Shown here: positions 43,190-53,134 of the stretch, piece by piece | Position numbering within the stretch: the stretch's first letter is position 1 | Layout of the letters: every line of letters starts with the position of its first letter | Assembly: GCA_023014485.1 (NCBI GenBank) | Contig: JAJOZX010005791.1 | Coordinates: 124,001 to 188,000, forward strand | From: Bathynomus jamesi | Taxonomy: Eukaryota; Arthropoda; Malacostraca; Isopoda; Cirolanidae | Length of the DNA stretch: 64,000 bases | Direction: 5' to 3' | Program-made: the position numbers and the translations under genes | The notes under the pieces: generated by a model | What the model was told of the DNA's origin: nothing | Database searches by the model: none | Seen by the model: the letters and a program-made list of their open reading frames with translations, nothing else

Positions 43190-43455
43190 AATAATAATAA
43201 TAATAATAATAAGCCAAAGCCACATGAAGCAGATACCATTTCTATAGATAATAATGCTAGTAATTTTTTTATTTGTTTTGTATGTACAGCGCAGATTTAT
43301 TAAGTTTGGAGTTGTCTAAAACTTTATAATGCCTCTGACTTTATGTAAGTCATTAGATCTTACGCTGCAGTATTGGTGTTCATACAATATATATATACTG
43401 TATATATTCCGTCCATTACCAGAATGATAAAATCTTTAAGTCAAATGAAAAATTT
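43190..43455 (+). repeat. Decayed duplicate of the exon 5 5' region
   Basis: The block order (ATA)n, 'ttgttttgtat', 'taatgcctctga', 'taggtcttacgct', 'tattggtgtt', (TA)n, then 'ttccgt..taccagaatga..tctttaag' repeats the arrangement at 42,206-42,690, which ends in functional exon 5. Here the acceptor and frame are lost. Confidence 0.65.
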
Positions 43456-43608
43456 TATAATTATTGGGTCTTGTGTAGTACGAGTGAAATGCAGTTTTAA
43501 TGAGTTAGTTGCTGTAATATGTGACTGAGATGTGATATTGTCACCATTGTTAAATTATCGCATCATATTTTGCGGTTGTTGTAGTGCTATCGAGTTAGTT
43601 AAATACTG

Positions 43609-43835
43609 CAGAGCTGGGCACTTGCGGTTTTTTTTGCGGTACTGCGGTACTACCGTGTTGGTCGGTACCGCGGAAAGTACCGCGGGAAATTTGAATGCGG
43701 TAGCGGTACTGCTGTACTTTCAGCGATCCTTTGCGGTACTGCGTTATGCGGTACCGGTTTGGTAGTGCGGTAGTAGTACCGCAGTACCGCAGTACCGCAA
43801 AAAAACGGGCAAAAAAACGCAAGTGCCCAGCTCTG
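43609..43835. mobile_element. Foldback MITE rich in GCGGTACCGC
   Basis: The inverted ends CAGAGCTGGGCACTTGCGG and (right, inverted) the same run of about 19 bases. The 227-bp interior is built of gcggtac/gtaccgc words on both strands and should fold into a strong hairpin. A possible TTAAATA duplication flanks it, offset by two bases on the left. Confidence 0.82.
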
Positions 43836-44062
43836 TTAAATAGCAGTTACCAGTTCTTTTGATGCATACTGCAAAAGGGCGTTGAAAGTGTAAATAAAGT
43901 ATTGTCCCTGCTCTTATAAGGAGCGTCAGCATGTGATGAAATGTTAAAATTTATTGATGAGTTTAATTGTACGTAATACCTTAAAAGTAAGTATAGAACC
44001 AGTAAAATGGAAGAACCTCATGGTACGAGAGTTTAGGTTAGATTGAAATCTGCAGTTTTATC

Positions 44063-44246
44063 CAAAGCTGGGCACTTGCGGTTTTTTTTGCGGTACTACC
44101 GCACTACCAAACCGGTACCGCATAACGCAGTACCGCAAAGGATCGCTGAAAGTACAGGCTGTACTTTCAGCGATCCTTTGCGGTACCGGTTTGGTAGTGC
44201 GGCAGTACCGCAGTACCGCAAAAAAAAACGCAAGTGCCCAGCTTTG
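44063..44246. mobile_element. Second GCGGTACCGC foldback MITE
   Basis: Same family as 43,609-43,835, 184 bp. It has ends CAAAGCTGGGCACTTGCGG and a near-perfect central palindrome (aggatcgctgaaagtac / gtactttcagcgatcct). Two copies within 230 bp lie in the same intron. Confidence 0.82.
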
Positions 44247-44738
44247 CCAGTTTAGAAAGTCTGGTCACTTTAGATAGCGCAAGACCTTTGCTTGATGGGA
44301 CATTAATTTCAAAGTAAATTGACTGAAGGAGGTAGATTTGTTTAAAGAGATGGAAAGTAATGAAAGTGGTATGGGAAGGCGAAGAAGAGGCCGAGGTTAT
44401 TCATTTCTGACGGTTAGTTGGAGACTGATCTCATTGTGACAAGAAAATCACACACCAAATTCCTAAGAATGTAGTGGCAATTACCCAGTGATGATAGAGT
44501 GCGCGAGATGTGATGCGAATGTTGCGATCCTCTTCTGGATTTTATGCTTGGTAGCTGACAAATCGTAGGAAAAACTCGTTATCTGGATTCGTGAAAGAGC
44601 TCCAGCTCATATTACATACATTGCATATAAGCTGGAGCCAGATATTTGGTAAATAGGTGCTTATTATCGGATAATTTACGCATGGGTTTCGCGCTAATAA
44701 TAACAGTAATAGTGAATTGGCGAATGCTTCTTTACAAG

Positions 44739-44903
44739 GTTGAGGTCGCTGACGCTTCTTTGGTAAACTTAGCAACACAACGAACGAACGAAGAATCTGA
44801 AGAAAGATTTTCCACTTTCGAAGCCTCTGAATTAGAGGCCGCTCTGTCCTCCCTTCACCTCAGGGATCTCCGATGTCAGCAACTTTCACTCGAAATAAAT
44901 AAA
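44739..44903 (+). CDS. Golgin-like protein, coding exon 6
   Basis: Acceptor ..cttctttacaag/GTT; donor AATAAA/gtaaga; 55 codons, phase 0-0. The product includes 'SEERFSTFEASELEAALSSL' and 'DLRCQQLSLEINK', still helical. Confidence 0.82.
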
Positions 44904-45032
44904 GTAAGATAATAATTTTCCTATAATTACTCAAAGATTTTCTTTAAAATTTAAATATTAACAAGTAAATAACTGAATTCGGGTGGTAGATATTAGCATT
45001 CCTCTACTACTTTTCATTTCTATAAATTTTAG

Positions 45033-45151
45033 CTGCTGGAAGAGAGAGACGGATTGCAATTAAAGCTAAGCGCCGCTTTACGCCAAAACCAAGACTTGAG
45101 CAGAGAACTTAGTTTGAGTCAGCAACTTCCCCCACCTTCTCTAAGTCAAAA
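45033..45151 (+). CDS. Golgin-like protein, coding exon 7
   Basis: Acceptor ..ataaattttag/CTG; donor CAAAA/gtattt (phase 2). Encodes 'LLEERDGLQLKLSAALRQNQ' and ends in a Pro-rich 'QQLPPPSLSQ'. The next exon supplies the G that completes AAG. Confidence 0.8.
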
Positions 45152-45256
45152 GTATTTATTATTATTCCTATTTTCATGTAAAGAATGAAACGGGCAGATA
45201 GTGTGTTATATTTCTTTAATTTAGTAACATTTAGCTAAACGCTTCTTTCTCCTCAG

Positions 45257-45429
45257 GTTAGCTGAATTAAGAGATCTTAATAGCAGTTTAGAGCAAAAGG
45301 CTTTGGATAATTTGAGGATTGGTAACGTTGCGAGTAGTTTTGGCACTTTACCGCCGCCTCTTCCCACTTTCGTCTCCCATACGGCACCAGCAACACCCAC
45401 GGCTATGAGGCACCGCGACTACACTGTCA
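45257..45429 (+). CDS. Golgin-like protein, coding exon 8
   Basis: Acceptor ..tttctcctcag/G; donor ACTGTCA/gtaagt (phase 1). The product 'LAELRDLNSSLEQKALDNLR' is followed by a non-helical Pro/Thr-rich tail 'LPPPLPTFVSHTAPATPTAM', then 'RHRDYTV'. Confidence 0.82.
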
Positions 45430-45748
45430 GTAAGTAACTTCATTGTTTGATCTGCACGATGCAGAACACAGGTCGTAAGACAGATTTTAAAAAGGGGCAG
45501 TTAATTTTATTAGTTTATGAATGCTAGACCTATATAGCGTTTTGACGTTAGGAAATCGTACACATTCATCCGCAAGAGGGGAAAAAGTTGAAAACTAAAG
45601 TATGCGTGTACATCTTTAGGTTTATCATAATTTCATTAGTTCAGTGTGTTTTTTAATGGAATTTAATTTACTCATGAGATTTAAAGGAAATTGGTTCTCT
45701 TATATTTGTGACCATAATAATGACTCATGCCTTTTTCTTTTCCCACAG

Positions 45749-45780
45749 CTCGGGAAACCAGGGTGCCTCTTCTGTTTTAA
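45749..45780 (+). CDS. Golgin-like protein, last coding exon
   Basis: Acceptor ..ttttcccacag/CT. Completes a Thr codon and encodes 'RETRVPLLF' with TAA at 45,778-45,780. A donor-like GAAAAAG/gtaagt 22 bases after the stop suggests a further intron in the 3' UTR. There is no C-terminal membrane anchor or GRIP-like domain, in contrast to several other golgins. Confidence 0.75.
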
Positions 45781-45862
45781 TGAACTGGTTGCTTGGAAAA
45801 AGGTAAGTCTTTAGGTGAAGTAGTGATAATCCATTTTTTTTTAAACTATAATCTAATCACGC

Positions 45863-45958
45863 CTTAACCCTATATGGACAGAATTTTCTGTAGGGTTAAG
45901 TTATAAATGCGTGTATTTGAAAGGTTAGAAATTTGTAAGTTATCCATATAGGGTTAAG
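45863..45958. repeat. 96-bp hairpin element
   Basis: The perfect 16-bp inverted ends CTTAACCCTATATGGA and TCCATATAGGGTTAAG enclose 64 AT-rich bases. It is a small MITE-like hairpin just after the golgin-like gene. No clear target duplication. Confidence 0.75.
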
Positions 45959-46470
45959 AATGAAACATGATGTTCGAACGTTTTGGTGCATCACCTTCAG
46001 GTGTGGCTTCAGTGAAGTACAGTGGACACGCGAGTTTCCGACTTCATAGTATTTCGAGGTTTAATTTTTTTTTGTCAAATAATTATGGACTCTAGTCGTA
46101 ATGGTTTTGCTTAAGAATTGAGAAGCGGCCGACATCTTTGTTACAATAAAGCGATTTTGGGGTTGATGTGCGTACTTTGCGTATGTATAGTTTTTAAAAT
46201 TTTTTATCCATTTTGTGAAGAGGTAGGTACGCATCAGGAACGTTGAATAGTTTCCCATTCGGCTTTAAGCTTCGTTGCTGTTGCTGTAGATTTCTAGAAA
46301 AAAAAAACACTCTTATCCGCGAGTTTGTAATTCGGTGACTTAACCAGATGTTAGTTAATGGTAAAAGTTAGAAGACATTATTTAATCCTGAAATGCTATA
46401 GTTCACCATACCGCGGGCCACTATTTCTCCGCCTCCTTATTAATTATCACTTAACTTCTTTAGCAATATA

Positions 46471-47836
46471 AGGGGTTCCAAAAAACCTTAGCCCCCAATT
46501 TTCAGCTTACATGTTTACTTATATCGAAATAGTTTTTAGTGATTATAAAAATATATAAAATTCTTTATTTATTGCAGGTATTAAAATTACTCTAGCTGAT
46601 AAAGTAATAATATAATGGCTTCTCAATTAATTGGTGATTCGGAGAGGCAACGTGTGATAGATCGCATACGAGCAATAACATTTCGGGAAGTTCGTGATGC
46701 TGGAGCCACCTTTATAACACGTTCATGGGTTGCCAAAAAGTTGCGAAGAAGTGAGGACTTCGTCAAAAGAAATTGGAATAAAACTTTGGATGAATGTGAA
46801 ATGTATACAACCAAATCTGGGCGCCCAAATTTGCCACTCTCTCAGGAAACAAAGGACATCATTGAAAGCGGTACGCGTAAGCGGAAAAACAGCTGTGCTA
46901 AACTTTCTAGAGAGATCGAAGTGTTGATAGGAAAGATCGTTAGTGGTGAGATCATTCGACTGTACTGTCATAGGCAAGGTTTAAAGCCTTGGCATGAACT
47001 TCCAAAGCCAAGAAAAACTCAACTTAACATCGATGACAGAATGTGGTTTGCCCATTATCTTGAAGATTGGGATGTGGATGATTTCATGCATTTAGCAGTC
47101 TCCGATGAATTTTTTGTTTACGTAACACGTCGGCCTAACTACCAAAATGATCGAGTGTGGGCCACAACACCAGATGAAATCGATGACAATGAATATTATC
47201 GCGAATTATTAAAAGTCCAGACTGTGTTGGTGTGTTTTTTTCACTGCAAAGAAGCTCATGTGGGTGCTGAAGCCAAATGGTCAGAGTTGGGATGGACAGT
47301 ATTTTCGTGATATTATTCTATTCCAGCATGTCATTCCTTTTCTAAGAAACCCAAACAATGTTATGGATGTCGATCAGGTCACACTTCCGCACGATAAGGC
47401 CCCCTGCTTTAAGGCATTAGCCACTCAACAGTTGTTGCGGAACCATGAGATTGATTTCTTTGGAAATGAAGAATGGCCAGGAAATTCTCCTGACCTGAAC
47501 GTCTGTGAACACATTGGATCAGTTATAAAGGACAAGGTTGAATGTCTCTCGTTTCAAGAACCTGCAGCAAATTGATTTTCGAAGGATACGATGACGCAAC
47601 ACATTGAAACTGTTTTAGCAAATTTGCGTAACGATCAAGATCTATTCACGTCACTTTTGGCAAGCTACCCAAAGCGAATTCAGACTGTCTTGGAAGCCAA
47701 TGGCGGGAACACCAAGTTTTAATTGTTTCTCATTAAATGCAGGATTAAATTTTCTTTTGTAAGGTATGTTTAGTTTTACTGTACCTCTAATGGTTTAGGC
47801 CATGGGCGGGGGGAGCTAAGGTTTATTGGAGCCCCG
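46471..47836 (+). mobile_element. Tc1/mariner-superfamily element, DD37E type
   Basis: The left end AGGGGTTCCAAAAAACCTTA and inverted right end CGGGGCTCCAATAAACCTTA lie next to TA on both sides (46,469-46,470; 47,837-47,838). The 1366-bp element carries one transposase gene with a frame break. Confidence 0.85.
46615..47722 (+). pseudogene. DD37E transposase, frameshifted
   Basis: The first frame (46,615-47,310) has an N-terminal helix-turn-helix region and 'AVSDEFFVYVTRRPNYQNDRVWA' with the first Asp. The second frame (from about 47,258) continues 'GQSWDGQYFRDIILFQHVIPFL', 'LPHDKAPCF' (second Asp), 'WPGNSPDLNVCEHIGSVIKDKVE' (Glu), then after another break 'YPKRIQTVLEANGGNTKF' to the stop at 47,722. 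There are 37 residues between the second Asp and the Glu, the DD37E spacing described for an ITm subgroup from mosquitoes. Breaks near 47,255 and 47,572. Confidence 0.82.
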
Positions 47837-48220
47837 TACATCGTAGTATTTATACCCTGAAGAGGATGTACTGATTACGTCGGTTTTTTCTCTGCGTGAT
47901 TAAGTTATAAGTACAGTACTATACAGCATGGCCAAAAAAGTTGAAACACCTTAAAAAATTTTGGAATACGAGAGGTATCAGCAGAGATTACCTATAACAT
48001 TGACGTATTTTGTGTACTGATAATGAACTTAGTAATAGGCCCTATTTGTCAAGATTTGTGAACTTCTTCAAAAAGATTGTGTAATTTATCATTTGCTCTA
48101 TTAATTTTAATGTGCCAAACGAAATTCAAGTACATCAACGGTACATCATTACACAAAAGCAGCATGTAGGTTGCAGAGTTTCCAGGCATCTCAAAAAACC
48201 CTGGACCTTGATTTTGGCTC

Positions 48221-48221
<1 letters not shown>

Positions 48222-48255
<34 letters not shown>
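48222..48255. repeat. (GTT)n microsatellite at the LINE 3' end
   Basis: About 34 bp of GTT repeat, (AAC)n on the LINE strand, directly after the element's 3' octamer-like end. A matching array lies at the other boundary (52,181-52,210). Confidence 0.95.
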
Positions 48256-48837
48256 CAGATCTACAGATCTACAGAAGCTAAGGCTAACAAAGACCCTAAG
48301 ATCCACTCTAAGGCTAGCCCGAGAGAAAGGAGAGAGTAGGGGGTTAAGAGAAGAGAGGAGAATAAGGGGTTAAGTAAGGAGCAACACCTATCATTCGTGG
48401 GTTAACATTCATTCAGAAAAAGAGGGAAAAAGTCTCACCATCATCATCCGCCGGCCACTGCCGACAAGTCAGAAAAATAGTCGGAGAATATAGGAGAGGG
48501 GTGAAAGATGAAAAGAAGTAAAATAAGAACGCTTACAAACCATGCAAACACAGTCTTAACTCACTGTCATACCATGCAAACTACAAACATGCAAGAAAAG
48601 AGTTAGAGACATGCAAAGTAAGGAGGATAAGAAAAAAAAAAAAGTAGGTAAAGTTAAACAAAAAGTGGGTTAGTTTACGCTATGAGCTACATCTACATTC
48701 GTGTTAGTCTAATTTTTTTTTTTTTTTTTTTTATTGCTGGCATCACGCTGGCATGTCACAAGCTGGCATTCATCGTCAACAGACTCATCCTCGAGCACCA
48801 CCACCAGAGCTCCTGTTGTTAACTTTCTTTTTTAATT

Positions 48838-51659
48838 TTAAACAACGTTAATATTTTTAAAATGTCTGTCAAGACGGTTCTTAAACACATTAACGCTGGT
48901 AGAATGAACGACTGACGCGGGAAGATTATTCCATTTATCAATTACTTTAAACGTAAAGAAGTTTTTAGCGATATTAGTAATGAAACGTCTGCCACGCAAC
49001 TTGAATCCGTTATTGCGAGTATTACTATTATCGAAAGTGAACAATTTGTCAAAATTTACGTTATCGATGTTATTAACGATTTTGAAAACTTCAATAAGCT
49101 CCCCCCTTAATCTCCTAGTTTCGAGTGAATACAAGTCTAACACTTTAATCCTATCTTCATAAGGCTTATTGCGCAATGCCGGAATAAGTTTCGTGGCACG
49201 ACGCTGAACCCTTTCTAACCTATCAATATCCTCACGCAAGTACGGGCACCAAAACTGAACGGCATATTCCAAATGAGGCCTGACTAGGGACTTGTAAAGG
49301 GGCAATATAATATCCTTCGATTTAAATTCGAAATTACGCGCTATGAAGCCTAACATCCTATTAGCTTTTGCGCAAGACTCCAGGCACTGGTTCCTAACCT
49401 TTAAATCTTTAGTTACGCGTACGCCTAAATCTACTTCCTCGTCAACGCTCGCTAAATCCCTATCATCCATCGTGTACACGTAATTATTGTTGCGAGAACC
49501 TATATGCAAAACTTTACATTTATCTACGTTAAATTGCATCTGCCACTTATCCGTCCACTCCATAATCCTATCTACATCGTCTTGGATCCTATTTCTATCG
49601 TCCTCGTTAACAACCTTACCGCCTATTTTAGTATCGTCCGCGAATTTTGACACGTTACTAATCAATCCTACATCTATGTCGTTAATGTAAATTACGAATA
49701 ACAATGGGCCTAACACTGAACCCTGTGGGACACCACTACCTACCTCTAACCACCCCGATTCACTACCATTAACTACGACCCTCTGCCTCCTAGCACGAAG
49801 CCATTCTTCTAACCAGTTAGCTACCTGACCGCGGATACCGTGCGCTTTAACCTTCGCAATTAGTCTCCTATGCGGAACTGTATCGAACGCCTTTTTAAAA
49901 TCTAAATAAATAACGTCAGCTGCCCTATGCCTATCGTATTCGCGCACTATTTCGTTATAAAATTCTAACAAATTTGTTAAACAAGACCTATGGCGTCGAA
50001 ACCCGTGCTGACTACTATTAATCAAACCCCTACTTTCTAAGTGATCGATAATACGATCCCTAACTACGGATTCCAAAAGTTTACCGACAATTGACGTTAA
50101 GCTAATGGGCCTATAATTGCTAGCTACCGCGCGGTCGCCTTTTTTAAAAATAGGCGTGACGTTAGCTAATTTGAAGTCTTCAGGAATAATCCCCGTTTCG
50201 AGTGACTGATTAAAAATCTTCGCTAAGGGGCCTACGATAACGTCTTTCAAATCTTTCAAATGTCTAGGATAAAAAGCGTCAGGGCCTGGAGCCTTGCTAA
50301 CTTTTAGCCTATCGATATAATGCGCAATCTCAGCCTCGTAAACAGTTATTTCATCTAAAATAGTCTCGCTACTAAATGGAACGATATCGTCAACGTCGGG
50401 GACATTATTTACGTCCTCTACGGTAAAAACTGTCGCAAAAAAGTTATTGAAAATACCCGCCATCGCCTGAGCGTCAGAAGCCAAAGCGCCATTTACATCC
50501 AATAGAGGGCCTATGTTATCCTTTACCGGCTTACGATTATTTACGTATTCAAAAAACTTTTTTGGATTATGTTTACTATCCGCAGCTATAACTATCTCTA
50601 AATTACGCTTGGCATTCCTAACTGATCTTTTAACCTGACGTCTAAGCTCGATATATCTATTAAAGTTAGCTACCTGGCCATTGCGCTTGTTAAGTCTATA
50701 CGCTCTATTACGCTCGTTTATGAACTCGCCTACTTCCCTAGTCCACCACTTCGGCCTACCACGATTTCTAACGCGCTTGGGCCTACGAGGAATAAACTCC
50801 CTTTCAATATTCCTAAAACTTTCTTTAAACGCCACCCAACGCAAATTTGTATCATTACCCATAAATAAGTTATCCCAGTCCACTACTCTCATCCTATCAG
50901 CAAAACTATCAAAATTAGCCCTACGAAAATCAGGGACTTCTATTACGTTACTATCCTGTGTGTTTTCTATCAATAACTTAAACCTAAGAATTTGATGATC
51001 GCTACATCCTAAACTCTCGCCTACTTCTAAACTTTCGACTATATTCTCGCCGTTCGTCATCACCAAATCTAAGATATTATCACCGCGCGTTGGTTGGTAA
51101 CTATCTGTCGTAAAAAGTTATCGTCCATAAACTCAACCAGTCTCAAACCCTCTTCGTTACCCGTAAAATTCTCGTAATTAACATTAGGACAGTTAAAGTC
51201 TCCGACAATTATACTATTCCGATTGTCAATAAAATTACCAAGAAGTGAGTAAAATCTAGTATCTATATCGAGGGGTTGAACGGGAGGTCTATAAACAACG
51301 ACAAAATTAAAACTAATACTACGCGCCCTAACTTCAACACAGATCGCATTAATTGCTGCCGGAAAATCTAACTTAACCTCGATAGCCCTAAGGGAATTAC
51401 GAATGTACAGCAAAACGCCGCCTCCAAATCTATGTAACCTATCATTAGTAAAGATTTTAAAACCCGGTATATCAAGTTCCCCCAACAAGTCCCGAGTCAC
51501 GGTATTTAACCAAGTTTCAGTGATAGCAACTATATCATAGTTGCCGGAATAAATTACCGCCTTAAATTCATTTAATTTATTTCTAATACTACGCGCGTTG
51601 CAATAAAAGACGTTTAAGTTATTTTTTACCACGGGCCCGCTTTTTAAACTATTTATCAC
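48838..51659 (-). CDS. CR1-type LINE ORF2 (endonuclease and reverse transcriptase)
   Basis: Endonuclease part (51,659-51,069): 'LNVFYCNARSIRNKLNEF', 'YDIVAITETWL', 'GGGVLLYIRNSL', 'VVVYRPP' and 'IIVGDFNCPNVNYEN', the APE-type motifs with N, E and D residues. After one apparently missing base near 51,090 the RT part (51,066-48,838, 742 residues) continues: 'KAPGPDAFYPRHLK', 'NYRPISLTSIVGKLLE', 'QHGFRRHRSC', 'VIYLDFKKAFDTVPHRRL', 'GVPQGSVLGPLLFVIYINDI', catalytic 'KFADDTKIG', then the CR1 C-terminal region to 'NVFKNRLDRHFKNINVV'. The protein nicks DNA and primes cDNA synthesis. The single shift may be an assembly error. The upstream start is a non-ATG codon overlapping the ORF1 stop. Confidence 0.92.
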
Positions 51660-52177
51660 GTCGGGCCCGCGTTTCCCGGACCCACAACGTTTAAAGAAGG
51701 CTTCGACCTATACAGCTTTCGCACGTTTTCGTCTATTAACCTACCTAGCCTAGCATTACCTATTTCATTAAAATGCACCCCATCTTTTATAAAAAGGCTA
51801 GGATCATTGAATTCGGACCACAGCTTTACGAAGGGTACACTTTCCTCAGCACAAATCTCTTCTAATTTGTTATTCAAAAATATTGTTTTAGACGTAATTC
51901 TAAGACCCAAACCGTGCCTAGGGGTAATACCTAGAACTAAAGACCTATCTGACCTCGCCTTCAGGGACCTAATTAACCCCCTATATCTCTCCAAAAGGTC
52001 AGGCACTCTCGTATCTGGCCTATACGAGTCGTTGCCTCCTACCATCGTCACCAACATTGAGTGACGGGAAGCAACGTCAACCCTATCCACTTCGTCTCTA
52101 ACTCTGTCAACCCTGGCCCCCGGGAGACAAACCCTCCTCCTATTGGTTGGATTCCGTTTAACGAACTCTTTGTCCAT
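51656..52177 (-). CDS. CR1-type LINE ORF1, esterase domain (N-terminally truncated)
   Basis: The 173 residues include 'MLVTMVGGNDSY' (block with GGND) and 'DGVHFNEIGNARLG' (catalytic D..H block), as in the SGNH-type esterase ORF1 of CR1 LINEs. The GDS block with the catalytic Ser should lie upstream and is absent. The ATG at 52,177 directly follows the (AAC)n boundary, so it is a chance start created by 5' truncation. The stop overlaps the beginning of ORF2 (TGA/GTG at 51,656-51,659). Probably not functional. Confidence 0.85.
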   Translation of the reverse strand: MDKEFVKRNPTNRRRVCLPGARVDRVRDEVDRVDVASRHSMLVTMVGGNDSYRPDTRVPDLLERYRGLIRSLKARSDRSLVLGITPRHGLGLRITSKTIFLNNKLEEICAEESVPFVKLWSEFNDPSLFIKDGVHFNEIGNARLGRLIDENVRKLYRSKPSLNVVGPGNAGPT

Positions 52178-52178
52178 G

Positions 52179-52180
<2 letters not shown>

Positions 52181-52210
<30 letters not shown>
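52181..52210. repeat. (GTT)n microsatellite at the LINE 5' truncation point
   Basis: About 30 bp of GTT. Together with the array at 48,222-48,255 it brackets the LINE. Confidence 0.95.
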
Positions 52211-52211
<1 letters not shown>

Positions 52212-52234
52212 CTTCATTAGCCAAACTTCAAAAA

Positions 52235-52478
52235 TTTTAGGATGATGCAACTCTTTTGGCGAAAGCCAGCCAGCCAAAGGAGTTGCCGCGCGTTTTTTTT
52301 TTCTTTAATGTAAATGACTAAGTTTTTATCTTTACTGTGTGTAAGGCTTGTTTTATTTTCTACGTAGACTTTAAAAGGAAACACCTGGAAAATAATTACA
52401 TATACAGCTTTGGTCAAGAGGTGATACAACTTTTTTGGCCAAGGCTGGCTTCCGCCAAAACAGTTGCATTACCCTAGA
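52235..52478. repeat. Inverted-repeat element next to the LINE
   Basis: 'atgcaactcttttggcgaaa' (52,241-52,260) and the inverted 'ttccgccaaaacagttgcat' (52,450-52,469) are arms of about 32 bp with few mismatches. A different block, 'acaacttttttggcc' (52,426-52,440), is the inverse of 'ggccaaaaaagttg' at 47,934-47,947 on the far side of the LINE. The LINE may therefore have landed inside an older mariner-type element. Low certainty on the outer structure. Confidence 0.5.
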
Positions 52479-52859
52479 ACTTGTTAATGTTTGGCTGATA
52501 AAGTCAAATGAAACTTACGTGCTGCTTTCGAGTAATGATATGCTGCTGATGTATTGAATTTCACACCACTTTGTAGTGTAAATATACTTGCCAAGAAACC
52601 GCGAAAATTGGAAAAAAAAAGTATATATCTAATATACTATTTCAGAAATGAAGCCTTATATATATATATATATATGTAAGTTTTTTTGCACACACCTACA
52701 GGTCGCTACAATTGGTGTAGAACAATGCGGTTTTCACCATTCGATGCGTCTTTTTATTGTGCAGTGCCCATGCTAAAAAAAAATTCCCTAACATAAATCC
52801 TGCCCCCCCCCCTTTTAGGGGTACAGTTCTTCCCATTTCTTCATTTTTAATCATAATTT

Positions 52860-53040
52860 TGGCACAAAATGGGGGAGGGGTGGGGTAATGGGGAGGGGGG
52901 GTTAATGGGGAAACTCAGAAAAATAGATGCGATATATATATGTAACCAAAAAAAAATTAAAGTAACTGCAAGGTGCCAGCCCCCTTCCCCCCTTGGGGGT
53001 AATGGGGGAAGGGTGGGGGTAAATGGGGAAACTCAGAAAA
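52860..53040 (+). other. G-rich tracts with quadruplex potential
   Basis: 52,869-52,912 contains six runs of four or more G separated by one to five bases, and 52,992-53,024 has a similar cluster. Each is followed by 'ggggaaactcagaaaaa', so the two are copies of one repeat. A further G-rich tract lies at 54,175-54,230. Quadruplex formation is predicted only from the pattern. Confidence 0.6.
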
Positions 53041-53042
53041 AA

Positions 53043-53130
53043 AAATAACCAACATCGATTCCGGTCAGGAAGATCATGCTTATTACAACTAATGGAACAC
53101 TATAACAATATTATTGATGCACTCGAAACA
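53043..53130 (+). pseudogene. Short RT fragment of a non-LTR retrotransposon
   Basis: Reads 'NQHRFRSGRSCLLQLMEHYN', matching the 'QHGFR.GRSC..QL..H' block of LINE reverse transcriptases, then loses homology. A fragment of about 28 residues, from a different LINE family than the CR1 copies. Confidence 0.6.
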
Positions 53131-53134
53131 ATGA

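Larger units (their letters stand above)
20212..45780 (+). other. Gene model: golgin-like giant coiled-coil protein (lava lamp-like candidate)
   Basis: Nine coding exons: 20212-20364, 29685-29777, 31053-36273, 39574-41547, 42636-42950, 44739-44903, 45033-45151, 45257-45429, 45749-45780. All introns are GT-AG and every junction phase agrees. The exons total 8245 bp. Counting eight single missing bases gives 8253, an exact multiple of three, or 2750 residues. The product is almost entirely heptad-rich coiled coil with no signal peptide and no C-terminal membrane segment, ending 'HRDYTVTRETRVPLLF'. Two acidic, Trp-containing breaks occur ('SDGWGIVDLGEPS' near 35,235 and 'KNFWDNIES'/'WYEENWATW' at about 35,690-35,910). 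Size and layout fit Golgi tethers such as lava lamp, which in flies links Golgi membranes with spectrin and dynein. Other golgins (giantin, GMAP-210) remain possible; the role is inferred. Confidence 0.65.
48256..52177 (-). mobile_element. Young CR1-type LINE, 5'-truncated in ORF1
   Basis: Minus-strand order: esterase-type ORF1 (partial), ORF2 with apurinic endonuclease and RT, a 580-bp 3' UTR, and a 3' end in ATCTGTAGATCTG, an octamer repeat typical of CR1 tails. Both boundaries are (AAC)n arrays. A 5'-truncated copy at 55,090-56,622 is essentially identical, differing only in homopolymer lengths as far as I can see, so the family moved recently. Confidence 0.92.

Noticed and set aside
20212..45780. 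Golgin-like locus as a pseudogene
   Set aside because: All splice sites are good, no point-mutation stops occur, and the shifts are all one-base losses, mostly at homopolymers.
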